Positions 45,232 through 53,861 of a stretch of DNA of 64,000 nucleotides are shown here, piece after piece. How positions within the stretch are numbered: the first letter of the stretch is position 1; the number at the start of each line of letters is the position of its first letter. Origin of the DNA: Promethearchaeati archaeon (lineage in GTDB: Archaea; Asgardarchaeota; Heimdallarchaeia; Heimdallarchaeales; Heimdallarchaeaceae); NCBI GenBank assembly GCA_013166775.1, contig JABLTJ010000009.1, positions 1 through 64,000 on the forward strand. The letters run 5' to 3'. A program made the translations under genes and the position numbers. The notes beneath the pieces were generated by a model. It ran no database searches, was not told the DNA's origin, and saw nothing but the letters and a program-made list of their open reading frames with translations.

Positions 45232-46050
45232 ATGATGACAACAACACAAGTATACGATAAATCATCTACTGATATGGTAAAATACAGTGCATTAATATTT
45301 GTCCTAGCACAAGCAGTGAGCTTTGGTATGGCTTTTATAGAATCTGACTATATTGGTCTAGTTGGAGATATAATTTATGCATTAGGATTATTCCTTCTCG
45401 GTACGGCTATACATAAAATTGGCATGTCTTTTCCAATTGCTAGAAGAGATGCGGATACAACAAAACAATGGTTGTATGTGTTCGGAGGTTCATTGCTTGT
45501 AGTTTACATCCCATTTGTAGGGCTTTTGGGTGCTATTGTAGCACTTGTTTCAAGCATTGTATGTTTTCTGAAATTAAATAATTTATTTAAGAAGATTACA
45601 CAATCAGCTCCCCAACATGGACAGTTGGATTCTTGGGTTTTTCCATTATATGCTTTCTATGGACTGATTGCAGGGGTAGCAATTTTCATAGCAGCATTAG
45701 CGATAGTCATCTCCGGATTAATAACTCTAGTATCTCTGTTTATTTTAGCTTTAGTTGTTGGGATTGGCGGAATATTATTGGCTTTAGGAGTAGCTTATGT
45801 TTTATATCAGAATTCTCTGAAACTGGAAAACATAAGACAATCTATCGACTTTTCACAACTTGCCTCTACACCTGCACCAGGTGTTTATGCTCCAGCTACT
45901 ACTCCAACTGTTTATACACCAGCTCAATCTCCAGTTCAAACCATACCACCGGAATCTGGTGAAGAAGCTACAAAATTCTGCTCAAATTGTGGATCTAGTA
46001 TTATTGAATCTGATAAATTCTGTCCGAATTGTGGTGCAACGGTGAACTGA
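45232..46050 (+). CDS. Polytopic membrane protein with C-terminal zinc ribbon
   Basis: The 272-residue protein has about five hydrophobic segments (MVKYSALIFVLAQAVSFGMA, IYALGLFLLGTAIHKIGM, FVGLLGAIVALVSSIVCFL, two more to ~195), similar to DUF996-type archaeal proteins. A Pro/Thr/Ala-rich linker follows. The end is a double-CxxC zinc ribbon (FCSNCGSSIIESDKFCPNCG). The start is ATG 45232 (or 45235); the frame extends to TTG 45220. A similar zinc-ribbon plus membrane design occurs at 59277-59828. Function is unknown. Confidence 0.7.
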   Translation: MMTTTQVYDKSSTDMVKYSALIFVLAQAVSFGMAFIESDYIGLVGDIIYALGLFLLGTAIHKIGMSFPIARRDADTTKQWLYVFGGSLLVVYIPFVGLLGAIVALVSSIVCFLKLNNLFKKITQSAPQHGQLDSWVFPLYAFYGLIAGVAIFIAALAIVISGLITLVSLFILALVVGIGGILLALGVAYVLYQNSLKLENIRQSIDFSQLASTPAPGVYAPATTPTVYTPAQSPVQTIPPESGEEATKFCSNCGSSIIESDKFCPNCGATVN

Positions 46051-46063
46051 TCCACAGTAGTAT

Positions 46064-46495
46064 TTATTGCTCTAAAATTTGCCTTGCGAGATTGATTATC
46101 AGTCGACTTTCGTAATCGTATAGATCATAAAAATCTAAAGATCTACAAAACCACATCTTTAGATGATTCTTGGGGATAGGATCGAAGGTGAGTAAAAGAA
46201 ACACTGCTTGGTAAGGGATTAGATGAGTGAGAGAAGGAAGATTATCTCTTAACTCCCATACATTATTAAATTTGTTCAAAGCTTTCCATTTCTCATCTTT
46301 GATGGAATAGAGATTAGCGAGATAAAGGTAAGGAAGAGCGGTTTCAGGATAATCGTTAATCAAATCCTTGAGAATAGTTACAGCAGGAGAGAGATGACCA
46401 GTCTGAATTGAATTAAGGGAAGTGTCAAGTAGAACTTGGTAAACCTCATCGATAGAGTCTGGTTGTTCCTCAACTATTATCCATGTCCTCAACAT
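46064..46495 (-). CDS. Short TPR-like protein
   Basis: The protein has about 143 residues with helix pairs reading like tetratricopeptide repeats (HLSPAVTILKDLINDYPETA, LPYLYLANLYSIKDEKWKAL). A TATA-like CTTAAATAC on the minus strand near 46527 predicts a transcript starting at about 46500, so ATG 46495 (MLRTWIIVEEQ) would be leaderless. The frame itself opens at 46540. A binding-partner role is inferred from the fold only. Confidence 0.55.
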   Translation of the reverse strand: MLRTWIIVEEQPDSIDEVYQVLLDTSLNSIQTGHLSPAVTILKDLINDYPETALPYLYLANLYSIKDEKWKALNKFNNVWELRDNLPSLTHLIPYQAVFLLLTFDPIPKNHLKMWFCRSLDFYDLYDYESRLIINLARQILEQ

Positions 46496-46572
46496 GATTA
46501 GTTTCGGTACACTGAAAGCGAAAAAAGTATTTAAGCACAAAGAAAAGTTTAGAATAATTCGGATAAGAAAAA

Positions 46573-46612
46573 GGATTTCTGCCTGAACAGGAAGGGGATT
46601 CTGACTCGATGC
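46573..46612 (+). repeat. Dispersed repeat, copy F, left arm of a structured element
   Basis: Full-length copy (GGATTTCTG, CCTGAACAGG, AAGGGGATTC, TGACTCGATGC). Its CTGAACAG...CGATGC part is complementary to an inverted copy at 46802-46825. Confidence 0.8.
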
Positions 46613-46825
46613 CTCTGGGGTTTTTTCATCCTTACGGATGATGGTTGGGGGTTCTGGCAGACAGAAGTTGTCTGTAAATCAGACACATCTGATTCTGGGG
46701 ATTCGGGCTCAGGAGGTCTTAACTAAGCCCAATGGGGGTTCAAACCATCTAAAAAGGGGTTCAACCATAGTTCCCGAGATTTACCCTTGGGAAGGGTTGA
46801 AGCATCGGATTCTCTTCCTGTTCAG
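46583..46825 (+). ncRNA. Candidate structured RNA or hairpin element closed by an inverted repeat
   Basis: The ends pair: left 46583-46612 with right 46802-46825 (GCATCG and CTTCCTGTTCAG outermost, six unpaired bases in the left arm). Inside are five further stems: TCATCC/GGATGA (46626-46641), CAGACA/TGTCTG (46658-46674), AATCAGA/TCTGATT with loop CACA (46677-46694), GGGCT/AGCCC (46705-46730) and TTCAACC/GGTTGAA (46760-46801), the last stacking directly on the right arm. The region is visibly GC-richer than its surroundings. It does not match SRP RNA, RNase P RNA or a tRNA. It may be a stable RNA or a mobile element with terminal inverted repeats. Confidence 0.6.
46802..46825 (-). repeat. Dispersed repeat, inverted copy
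   Basis: On the minus strand this reads CTGAACAGGAAGAGAATCCG ATGC, the same core as copies A-F but lacking the internal TGACTC-type six bases. It is the only inverted member seen. Confidence 0.7.
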
Positions 46826-47023
46826 TTTGCAGTTTCCTCTTAGATAGCCTTTTACTAAATAACCCCAACTATATTATTTTCTCTTTGAAACTATATAAAT
46901 GTTTTTCTGATTGTAACAGCACCCTCTACAATCGACAAAAATCGCGTATTTCACTATTTTTAGCTTTAGAAGGATTTTAGCTATTCTGCGAGCTAATTTC
47001 ACCTTTTTTCCAATTTAATTTGA

Positions 47024-47743
47024 TTAAAGATGACTTTCTCTTGTTTTATTGAATGTTTCTTCTCTTACCATCCTATTGCTCTCATCTATTCTCCTTTGTA
47101 TTGTAGATGAAACATTGTTGAACTGATTTTCATCAAATTCGAAATTGAATAGCTTTGATAATTCCAGTAAAATCTGTTTAGCTGCGTAATAACTTGCTAC
47201 TCCCGGATCACATTCAGCCAATAGTGAGAAACACCCATTGAATCCTTTTGAATCACATAATTCTAGTGTTTCTACTACAGTTCCGTATAATATTCCTTCA
47301 TCCAGAATTTTGACACCATAGTTTGCTAGGAAAGTTAGCATTTCATCGTTTGTGGTAATCGCGAAACATCTGGCATCGTTTGCTGGATCTTTTAGTACGG
47401 GTAAACCTCCCACTGGAATGACATGTGATGCTCCTTGTTTAATATAATAATCTACTAGCGTTTTGAGAAAGTGTTGAGTGTTGCTGTAAGAGATAGGAAT
47501 CTCGCATGACATTAGAGCAAGTTTTTCTGATTGAAACAATCTTATTGGATGTTCGATTTTACCATCTTTGACTATTGCAACTGGAGGAATTGAGCTTGAA
47601 TGAATTACTGCAACATGTTCCATCTCTAATGCATCAATTAGGAATGCTGACAGTATTGTCCCTATTGCACCACTCCCACTAAAAGATTGAATTACGGGGA
47701 TGTTTTTCAGGTTCACTTTTTTGATTTCTTTTATTCTGTCCAT
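47024..47743 (-). CDS. PAC2-family (proteasome assembly chaperone-like) protein
   Basis: The 239-residue protein has the PAC2 alpha/beta fold: IPVIQSFSGSGAIGTILSAF, HVAVIHSSSIPPVAIVKDG, SHVIPVGGLPVLKDPAND, ILDEGILYGTVVETLELC and CDPGVASYYAAKQILLELS. Archaeal members are annotated as proteasome-assembly chaperones by homology to PSMG2, but their role is unproven. The gene starts right at the end of the permuted binding-protein gene (no gap). Confidence 0.85.
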   Translation of the reverse strand: MDRIKEIKKVNLKNIPVIQSFSGSGAIGTILSAFLIDALEMEHVAVIHSSSIPPVAIVKDGKIEHPIRLFQSEKLALMSCEIPISYSNTQHFLKTLVDYYIKQGASHVIPVGGLPVLKDPANDARCFAITTNDEMLTFLANYGVKILDEGILYGTVVETLELCDSKGFNGCFSLLAECDPGVASYYAAKQILLELSKLFNFEFDENQFNNVSSTIQRRIDESNRMVREETFNKTRESHL

Positions 47744-49606
47744 TTATTTCACCTTTGATTTAGTTCTTTTCCTATTAATAACAAGTATTCCTGTAACTAA
47801 ACTGAATGCTGTAATTGTGCTTACTAAACTGAAAGATGCTTCTGTTTCATAATCCTCTGGATTCGTTGAAACATTATATCCGGCTAAATTAAGATAATTA
47901 ATTGCTTCAGTGATGCTATATGGATAAGTTGTTACACTTGGATTGTAGAAATCAGAGAAATATCTTGATATTGGAGTTTCCGTCACATTGAATTTATTAT
48001 TATGGAAAACACTATCCATATATGGTTTATCTACCATCGAAGCAAGAGCTCTTCTAATTGCTAATCCTTTTGAAACACCTTCTTCTTCTGTTGGGATATA
48101 ATTGTTTGCCCCCCCGAAAATTTCATTATTCAGGTTGAAAGCAAGAAACACAAGGGAGTTTTCCAACCTAAATTGTGTTTTAAAATCAACAGTCTGATAA
48201 GAGACTTCTAAATCTGGATTCTTTCCAAAATCTGCTATATCAATTACTCCTCCTTCCTTCAAATCAAAATTCATTGCTGTAGGATCTGCATATGATTTAA
48301 GCTCAACAAATTCAAATTCCAGATTTGTAGGTAGCCCATCTAAATAACCAACACCATGCCAATTGTCGTATTTTTTAAGCGTCACAGAGAAATCTATCTC
48401 TGCTTCGCTGGAATTAAATCTATATTTTCCAGTACCAAATGGTGATATAGCGAAATTTGCATATCTTACAGAGCTGATTATTTGAGATATTGTACTTTCT
48501 GTATTCAGATAATACTCTGGGTAAGGATAAATTGATAGTTCTTCCAATGCAAATGCATATGGTTCTTTTTCTTCTGTGCTAGGATCTGAATCTATGAATA
48601 TTTTGATACTCGACGTTCCATTAGTTTCATATGATTCAATCCAGTCAAAAATTTCATAATTATTATTTGCATCAGGGTTTGTATACATATCCAAAGTAAA
48701 AATCACATCATCCACAGTTAACAATTCCCCAGTAAATAGTTCATCATTATCTGGTTGCCATTCTACTCCATCTCTAACATGTAGTATGAGCGTTGTGTCA
48801 TTTTCAAATATCCAATCATCAATAAGACCACGTTTAATAGGAGAATTTTTCTCATCTAATTCGATTAGTTTATCCATAACAAGAGAAAGAACTACTTTTT
48901 CTCCTCGTTTTATTGCTTTTATTGGACTAAAATTTTCCCACTCTGAGGTTCCAATTTTTAACATTGTATTTGATTCTTGTCCATCATGCAGTCCATCAAA
49001 AATCATATATGGAATACTATGGGAGAAATCCAGAACTGATGAAAAATTCTTTAAATTATCATAATATGCGAAAAATCTTGCAGGGGTATAAAGTGGAACC
49101 ATTAATAGAATGTCTTTCATTAGATGTTCCTGCAAATCGTATAAATAATCTTGTCTTGCATTGAAATTCATTTCTTGCGTAATATTGGTTATATAACTTG
49201 CAGTTGTCCCATTATCCAGCACATTCTCAAAATTGAAAATATTCAAGAAAGAATCTTCTTTGAAAAAGAGATCGAGAATCGGAGAATTTTCCCCTTCTAT
49301 TTCAAGTATAGCAAGATCAAAGTCCTTGTTTTCTACTACTTTATTCAAAAATACACTATATTCAGTTAGGTAATCTTTTACTTCAATCCCTATTTCTCTT
49401 ATACTCTGAATTATCGAAGTTGCATAACCCAGGTAATATAATCTTTCAGTTCCTTTTGTATAAAAACGAAGAGAAGTTGTAAATACCCTTCCTGTATCGC
49501 TTGGTTCAGGTCTGAATAATATCACTACAAATATTGATGTAATAAGTAGAAGTCCAATTAGGATATAGATTAATTTTCGATTAAATGCTTTGTCTGTCTT
49601 ACTCAT
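47744..49606 (-). CDS. Second solute-binding protein with permuted lobe order
   Basis: The 620-residue protein begins with a membrane helix (KLIYILIGLLLITSIFVVIL). Residues ~40-190 correspond to the usual C-terminal part of SBP_bac_5 proteins (TSIIQSIREIGIEV, FDLAILEIEG, DYLYDLQEHLMKDILLMVPL). The usual N-lobe follows (IKRGLIDDWIFENDTTLILH with VRDGVEW, TVDDVIFTLDMYTNPD, SPFGTGKYRFN, LAFNLNNEIFGG, GLAIRRALASMVDKPYMDSV). It ends at EAINYLNLAGYNV plus a C-terminal membrane helix and basic tail. It has anchors at both ends. It is the same permutation as at 13630-15453. No transporter genes are adjacent. Confidence 0.75.
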   Translation of the reverse strand: MSKTDKAFNRKLIYILIGLLLITSIFVVILFRPEPSDTGRVFTTSLRFYTKGTERLYYLGYATSIIQSIREIGIEVKDYLTEYSVFLNKVVENKDFDLAILEIEGENSPILDLFFKEDSFLNIFNFENVLDNGTTASYITNITQEMNFNARQDYLYDLQEHLMKDILLMVPLYTPARFFAYYDNLKNFSSVLDFSHSIPYMIFDGLHDGQESNTMLKIGTSEWENFSPIKAIKRGEKVVLSLVMDKLIELDEKNSPIKRGLIDDWIFENDTTLILHVRDGVEWQPDNDELFTGELLTVDDVIFTLDMYTNPDANNNYEIFDWIESYETNGTSSIKIFIDSDPSTEEKEPYAFALEELSIYPYPEYYLNTESTISQIISSVRYANFAISPFGTGKYRFNSSEAEIDFSVTLKKYDNWHGVGYLDGLPTNLEFEFVELKSYADPTAMNFDLKEGGVIDIADFGKNPDLEVSYQTVDFKTQFRLENSLVFLAFNLNNEIFGGANNYIPTEEEGVSKGLAIRRALASMVDKPYMDSVFHNNKFNVTETPISRYFSDFYNPSVTTYPYSITEAINYLNLAGYNVSTNPEDYETEASFSLVSTITAFSLVTGILVINRKRTKSKVK

Positions 49607-49647
49607 TCTTCCTTACCATCTTTTCAAATGTAAAGAGATTTATTAAC

Positions 49648-51819
49648 TTAATTTTCTTTCTCTTTCTGACTTTTCTCTAATTTCTTTCTCCCAACTCTCA
49701 TAGCATTAAGAATTACTAACAATGAAGCGCCCATATCTCCAAAAAGTACAGCTAGCCATAATAACGAGTCCCCAAAGAATGTTTTTACTGCTATAAATGC
49801 TATACTCAGAAAGACCAAAATAAAGAATATGAACTTGATAAACAATGATAGAAAAATATTGGTTTGTATTGTTCTTTTTGTTTGTTTACCTAATCTGAAA
49901 AGATAAGGGAGACTAAACAAATTATCCGAAGATAGAACAATATCAGCTGTTTCAATAGCAATAGCTGTTCCAGCCGCTCCCATTGCAATTCCAACATCTG
50001 ATAAAGCCAATGCTGGTGCATCATTTATACCATCACCAACCATTGCAACTAGCTCGTATTTTTCTTTAAGACGCTTCACAGAATCAACTTTTTCTTCTGG
50101 TAAAAGTTCAGCTTCATATGAGATACCTAATTCTTCTGCTATTTTATTTGCGACAGCTTCATTATCTCCTGTTAACATGATTATGTCTTTTACACCAGTT
50201 TTCTTTAGAGAAGATATCGCATCTTTTGTTTCAGGTCTTAACTCATCTGACATATGTATATGCGCTATAACAGATTTATCCTCAACAACATAACTAACGA
50301 TACTTTCTGTTTCTTCGCATTCAAGATCATAAGCTTCAAATCCTAAAGCTTCGTTAACAAGTGCTTCACTCCCAATGTAGTAAACTTTACCTTTCCTTGA
50401 ACCTTTGATTCCTTTTCCAGGAAGTATCTTTACATCCTTATATCCAAGTCCTCTAGTTCCATGTTCTTTTCCGTAATTTACTATAGCTTCCGCAATCTTA
50501 TGCTCTGAATGTGATTCAAGACTGGATGCTATTTCTATAATTGTGTTTTCAGAGTATCCTTCCAGAGCTTCTATTTTGTATACTTTAAGGTTACCTGTGG
50601 AAAGAGTGCCTGTTTTATCCATACCGACGGCATTAACAGAAGATAATACTTCCAGATATTTACCTCCCTTTACTAAAACACCCTTTTTTGAAGCTCTTGT
50701 AATTGCTGTTACTACAGTTATTGGTGTTGAAAGTACTAATGCACATGGACATGAAATAACTAGAATTACTAAGCTCTGATATAACCAAGATCTCAATATT
50801 TCCAAGTCAATAGGAATGTTCATGAAAATGCCTGGTATCAAGAATACAGAGAGAGCTATAATTACCATTGCGGGTGTATAAAATTTGGCAAATTTCTGAA
50901 TAAATTGTTCTTGTTTAGATTTTTGTTGTTCTGCTTTTTCTATTAGTTGCCTTATCCTTGCAACAGTGCTTTCCTCAGGCATCTGAGTTACTCTAATTAT
51001 TATGTAACCATCAATATTAATTGAGCCAGAGAAGACTTTATCTCCCACTTCCTTGTAGATTGGTGTAGACTCTCCAGTTATAGGACTCTGATCAACATAG
51101 GATTTTCCCCAATCTAGTTTCCCATCTATGGGTATTCTTCCTCCTGGTTTTATACTAACTCTATCACCTACAACTAAATCTCCTATTGGAACTTCTTCGT
51201 GTTTTCTACCTTTTATTAATTTAATAGCGGTTGGAGGAGTTAAATCCATTAATTCTCGAATAGATTGTCTTGCTTTATCCATAGAAAAAGCTTCTAGCAA
51301 TTCTGCTAAAGTAAATAGAACAATAATCTCTGCAGCTTCTTCCCAATATTGAATACTCATTGCTCCAATAACAGCTATAACCATTAGAAGGTCTATATCT
51401 ATAGTTCTTGCTTTAAGAGAAGCAAACGCTTTAAGATAAATAGGTATTCCACCAACTGTTATAACTGGGATGTAAAAAATCAACACTAAGTAAGTGTCAT
51501 CAAAATAAAGATAATCCATAAGCAATGCAATTATTAGAAAAAATGTGCCAATCAAGAAGAATAAAAGATTTTTATTATGTTTGATGTTAAAGAAAGATTT
51601 CCGCTCATATGCACTACTGAAACCATATCCTGTTTTCTTTATTGTATCTATGATTTCTTTTTCCGAAACTTCATCTTCATTATATTTAACGATAAGTTTC
51701 GTTGAAACAAGATTTAAAGTAACATCTTCAATGCCTGTTATACTCTCAATACTCTTAGTGACTTTAGCTAGACAATTAGCACAGTCCATTCCAGTCACTA
51801 CTCCCTTTAATTCAGACAT
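49648..51819 (-). CDS. Heavy-metal P1B-type ATPase (Zn/Cd/Pb type)
   Basis: The 723-residue pump has an N-terminal HMA domain with GMDCANCLAKVTKSIE, eight predicted membrane helices and the metal-binding CPCALVLSTPITVVTAITRA. The phosphorylation site is DKTGTLSTG, the ATP-binding region includes SHSEHKIAEAIVNYG (HP-like), and GDGINDAPALALSDVGIAMG is the hinge. CPC followed by LVLSTP points to the ZntA/CadA export group rather than Cu(I). ATG 51819 is chosen; the frame extends to TTG 51828. No metal-responsive regulator is adjacent. Confidence 0.92.
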   Translation of the reverse strand: MSELKGVVTGMDCANCLAKVTKSIESITGIEDVTLNLVSTKLIVKYNEDEVSEKEIIDTIKKTGYGFSSAYERKSFFNIKHNKNLLFFLIGTFFLIIALLMDYLYFDDTYLVLIFYIPVITVGGIPIYLKAFASLKARTIDIDLLMVIAVIGAMSIQYWEEAAEIIVLFTLAELLEAFSMDKARQSIRELMDLTPPTAIKLIKGRKHEEVPIGDLVVGDRVSIKPGGRIPIDGKLDWGKSYVDQSPITGESTPIYKEVGDKVFSGSINIDGYIIIRVTQMPEESTVARIRQLIEKAEQQKSKQEQFIQKFAKFYTPAMVIIALSVFLIPGIFMNIPIDLEILRSWLYQSLVILVISCPCALVLSTPITVVTAITRASKKGVLVKGGKYLEVLSSVNAVGMDKTGTLSTGNLKVYKIEALEGYSENTIIEIASSLESHSEHKIAEAIVNYGKEHGTRGLGYKDVKILPGKGIKGSRKGKVYYIGSEALVNEALGFEAYDLECEETESIVSYVVEDKSVIAHIHMSDELRPETKDAISSLKKTGVKDIIMLTGDNEAVANKIAEELGISYEAELLPEEKVDSVKRLKEKYELVAMVGDGINDAPALALSDVGIAMGAAGTAIAIETADIVLSSDNLFSLPYLFRLGKQTKRTIQTNIFLSLFIKFIFFILVFLSIAFIAVKTFFGDSLLWLAVLFGDMGASLLVILNAMRVGRKKLEKSQKEKEN

Positions 51820-51945
51820 TTTTATCAATTCAATTTAATAGGAAGAACTATTAAGAATTCTTATTAGTCAAAATTCAATCTACTAAGAAATATCACTAGC
51901 CACTACTACTCGAGTTAATAAAAATGGAAAAAAATGGAAAAACTT

Positions 51946-52287
51946 CTAAAGCTTATCTAATTTCTGCAATTTCAGCGTCTCTGGCATTGTGGCTTTTATT
52001 TTCAGTTTCTTTTGTTGATAAGCTTTAAAACCACTTATTTCACCACGATTAAGTTTTAGAAAAGTATCTGTACTCATCGAGTACATAATATCTGGGTCAT
52101 CAAGTTTTTCTTTCACAATTGGTTGTGGTATTCCTTTTATCAACTCTATTACATAATACTCGTCAATATCTGTAAAATGATACTGAAGTTTCTTAGTCCA
52201 GGTTTTAAAGAATTTTGCAACCTTTTCATGAGTGTATTTGTCCTTTTGTTTTTCTAGTGTTTCAAGTACTTCGTCCATGTTCACCAT
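51946..52287 (-). CDS. SCP2 sterol-carrier-like protein
   Basis: The 113-residue protein has the SCP2 fold: FFKTWTKKLQYHFTDIDEYY, VIELIKGIPQPIVKEKLDDP, DIMYSMSTDTFLKLNRGEIS and FKAYQQKKLKIKATMP. The family binds lipids or acyl-CoA in a hydrophobic tunnel. It is the last gene of a minus-strand operon with a ferredoxin and a FixC/geranylgeranyl-reductase-like flavoprotein, so it may present a lipid substrate to that enzyme. AAGGTG precedes the ATG at 52287. Confidence 0.82.
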   Translation of the reverse strand: MVNMDEVLETLEKQKDKYTHEKVAKFFKTWTKKLQYHFTDIDEYYVIELIKGIPQPIVKEKLDDPDIMYSMSTDTFLKLNRGEISGFKAYQQKKLKIKATMPETLKLQKLDKL

Positions 52288-52302
52288 ATATTACACCTTA
52301 AC

Positions 52303-52563
52303 TTATCCGTAGCTGAAACGAACTCCAGTTCCACCTTTTGGTTCACTGAAGAAAACTGCGTCATATTCACAGGCATTCCAGCAAGCTCCACATTCTACAC
52401 ACTGTTTGAGGTTTACTGGCCGATATATTTTTCCGTCTGGTTGCCAAACATCTCTTGTACAGAATTTTGCACAATCACCACAACCAACACAATTATCTTC
52501 TAACACTTTAATGAATTCTCCAGTATCTCCTGGATAGTAATCTACTTTCATTTCTACCTTCAT
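52303..52563 (-). CDS. 2x[4Fe-4S] ferredoxin, FixX-like
   Basis: The 86-residue protein has two clusters: CVGCGDCAKFC and CVECGACWNACEYDAV. The second has a slightly longer spacing than in bacterial-type ferredoxins, as in FixX. The start codon overlaps the end of the flavoprotein gene (ATGA), so translation is coupled. It likely passes electrons to or from that flavoprotein. Confidence 0.88.
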   Translation of the reverse strand: MKVEMKVDYYPGDTGEFIKVLEDNCVGCGDCAKFCTRDVWQPDGKIYRPVNLKQCVECGACWNACEYDAVFFSEPKGGTGVRFSYG

Positions 52564-53861
52564 TTTCTTTGCCTCTCTTTGACTAATATTTCGAAATCCG
52601 GATCGACTTTAGCATAGGGTTGGATTAACTCTAGAAAATCATAAGCTTCTTGTATCAATTCGAAGTTTTCATCTTCTACACCCTTCATCCATTTACTGTG
52701 AATAGCGTTTGAAATAAAACCACCACCCATGATTACTTGTTGCATCATTTGGGTAATTTCTTCATCAGTTTTTGTTAAAATCGATTCTTTATTTACAGCT
52801 GCGATATAACGAAATGCTTGCATGAAGAAGTTTTCACCAATAAGCTCGTCATATCTTTCTGATAATTTTGATTCTGAATAATCTCCAGCTTCAATTGCTT
52901 CAGCTGCAGCTGTAGCAGCATATATACCAGTAAAGAATGCTTCTGGCATTCCTTCTCCTAAGAATGGAATAACAAATCCTCCTGCTTCTCCTGTAAGGAT
53001 TAAACCGTTTCTTACTCTCCTTTCAATAGCTTCGTCATATTCCAAATGTAATCCCCAAGAGGTTATCTCTCCTCCTTCCAGCTTCTTCTTAACCACTGGA
53101 AGATTGAGGAAATTGTCCATGTATTTATTCACGTTTGGAAATTCATCATTGATGAGATTTTCATCCATATATCCCCCAGTTCCTACAGTAACAGTATCTT
53201 TCTTAGGGAATATCCAAGGCCAAGTTTTATGTTGAATTCCTGGGGATAAATAATATTCTATACAATCACCAAATCTCTCATTAATTACTTCTTCTCCTAA
53301 TTTAACTGCAACTGTAACATAAAGGATCATATTCTGACCTTTTCGTTTAGGTATTAAACCAGCTTTTCTACCCACAATTGAATTCACACCTGCTGCATCA
53401 ATGATTACTTTTCCGTAGAATTTTTCTCCAGAATCAGTCACAACTCCTTTGATATAATCATTTTCTTCTATAATATCCAGCACAGTTGTTGAAAGTTTGA
53501 CTTCAGCTCCTGCTTTTCTAGCTTCTTCTGTATGCCAGGAATCTAGATGGTCTCTTCTGACCGAAAGCAATAAAATCCCTTCTGAAGGTATTTCATGAAA
53601 AACTGTTGTTCTTTCGCTATTGATATGAAAAGTTCTCATTTCTCTAATTTTTCTTTCAATAGGACATTCAGCAATATAGTGCAAATCTGGATCGAGTATA
53701 GCAGCACCATTTAAACAAGTTCCAGAAACATTTTTTTCACCTGGAACTTGGGATTTCTCAAGAAGTAGTACTTTCATGCCAAGTTCTGCAGCTTTTTTAG
53801 CTGCTGCAGGACCTGCACATCCAGCACCAACGACTATGATATCATACTCATTATTACTCAT
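52560..53861 (-). CDS. FixC / geranylgeranyl-reductase family flavoprotein
   Basis: The 433-residue FAD protein has the dinucleotide-binding motif IIVVGAGCAGPAAAKKAAEL with Glu-ending strand MKVLLLEKS, the KNVSGTCLNGAAI segment, the second FAD region ADAAGVNSIVGRKAG-like (IIDAAGVNSIVGRK) and LILTGEAGGFVIPFLGEGMP. Family members include archaeal digeranylgeranyl-glycerophospholipid reductase and FixC of electron-bifurcating or ETF-linked systems. The coupled FixX-like ferredoxin and the SCP2 gene support either saturation of archaeal lipid chains or an ETF-type role. GGAGGAACTATAA precedes the ATG. Confidence 0.87.
   Translation of the reverse strand: MSNNEYDIIVVGAGCAGPAAAKKAAELGMKVLLLEKSQVPGEKNVSGTCLNGAAILDPDLHYIAECPIERKIREMRTFHINSERTTVFHEIPSEGILLLSVRRDHLDSWHTEEARKAGAEVKLSTTVLDIIEENDYIKGVVTDSGEKFYGKVIIDAAGVNSIVGRKAGLIPKRKGQNMILYVTVAVKLGEEVINERFGDCIEYYLSPGIQHKTWPWIFPKKDTVTVGTGGYMDENLINDEFPNVNKYMDNFLNLPVVKKKLEGGEITSWGLHLEYDEAIERRVRNGLILTGEAGGFVIPFLGEGMPEAFFTGIYAATAAAEAIEAGDYSESKLSERYDELIGENFFMQAFRYIAAVNKESILTKTDEEITQMMQQVIMGGGFISNAIHSKWMKGVEDENFELIQEAYDFLELIQPYAKVDPDFEILVKERQRK

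Larger units (their letters stand above)
46541..47023. other. 483-bp intergenic stretch: structured element plus downstream flank
   Basis: The left part holds repeat F and the inverted-repeat element (46573-46825). The right part (46850-47023) shows a TATA-like TATATAAATG near 46892 and a 6-bp hairpin TTAGCT/AGCTAA near 46978-46997, which may terminate the minus-strand PAC2 gene. A 69-codon + strand frame inside the structured element has no coding character. Confidence 0.45.

Noticed and set aside
46730..46770. tRNA-like T-loop sequences (GGGGTTCAAACC, GGGGTTCAACC)
   Set aside because: No acceptor, D or anticodon arm fits around either of them; the second is used in the TTCAACC/GGTTGAA stem instead.
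39755..46825. Integron attC array or CRISPR array
   Set aside because: Spacing of 0.8-1.9 kb excludes CRISPR. The repeats lack the GTTRRRY/RYYYAAC core sites of attC, and no tyrosine integrase is in the window; only a recombinase-type DNA-binding domain is nearby.
46638..46847. 69-codon + strand frame (MMVGGSGRQKLSV...)
   Set aside because: It lies entirely over the hairpin-rich inverted-repeat element; its composition follows from the structured GC-rich DNA, and it has no ribosome binding site or protein-like pattern.
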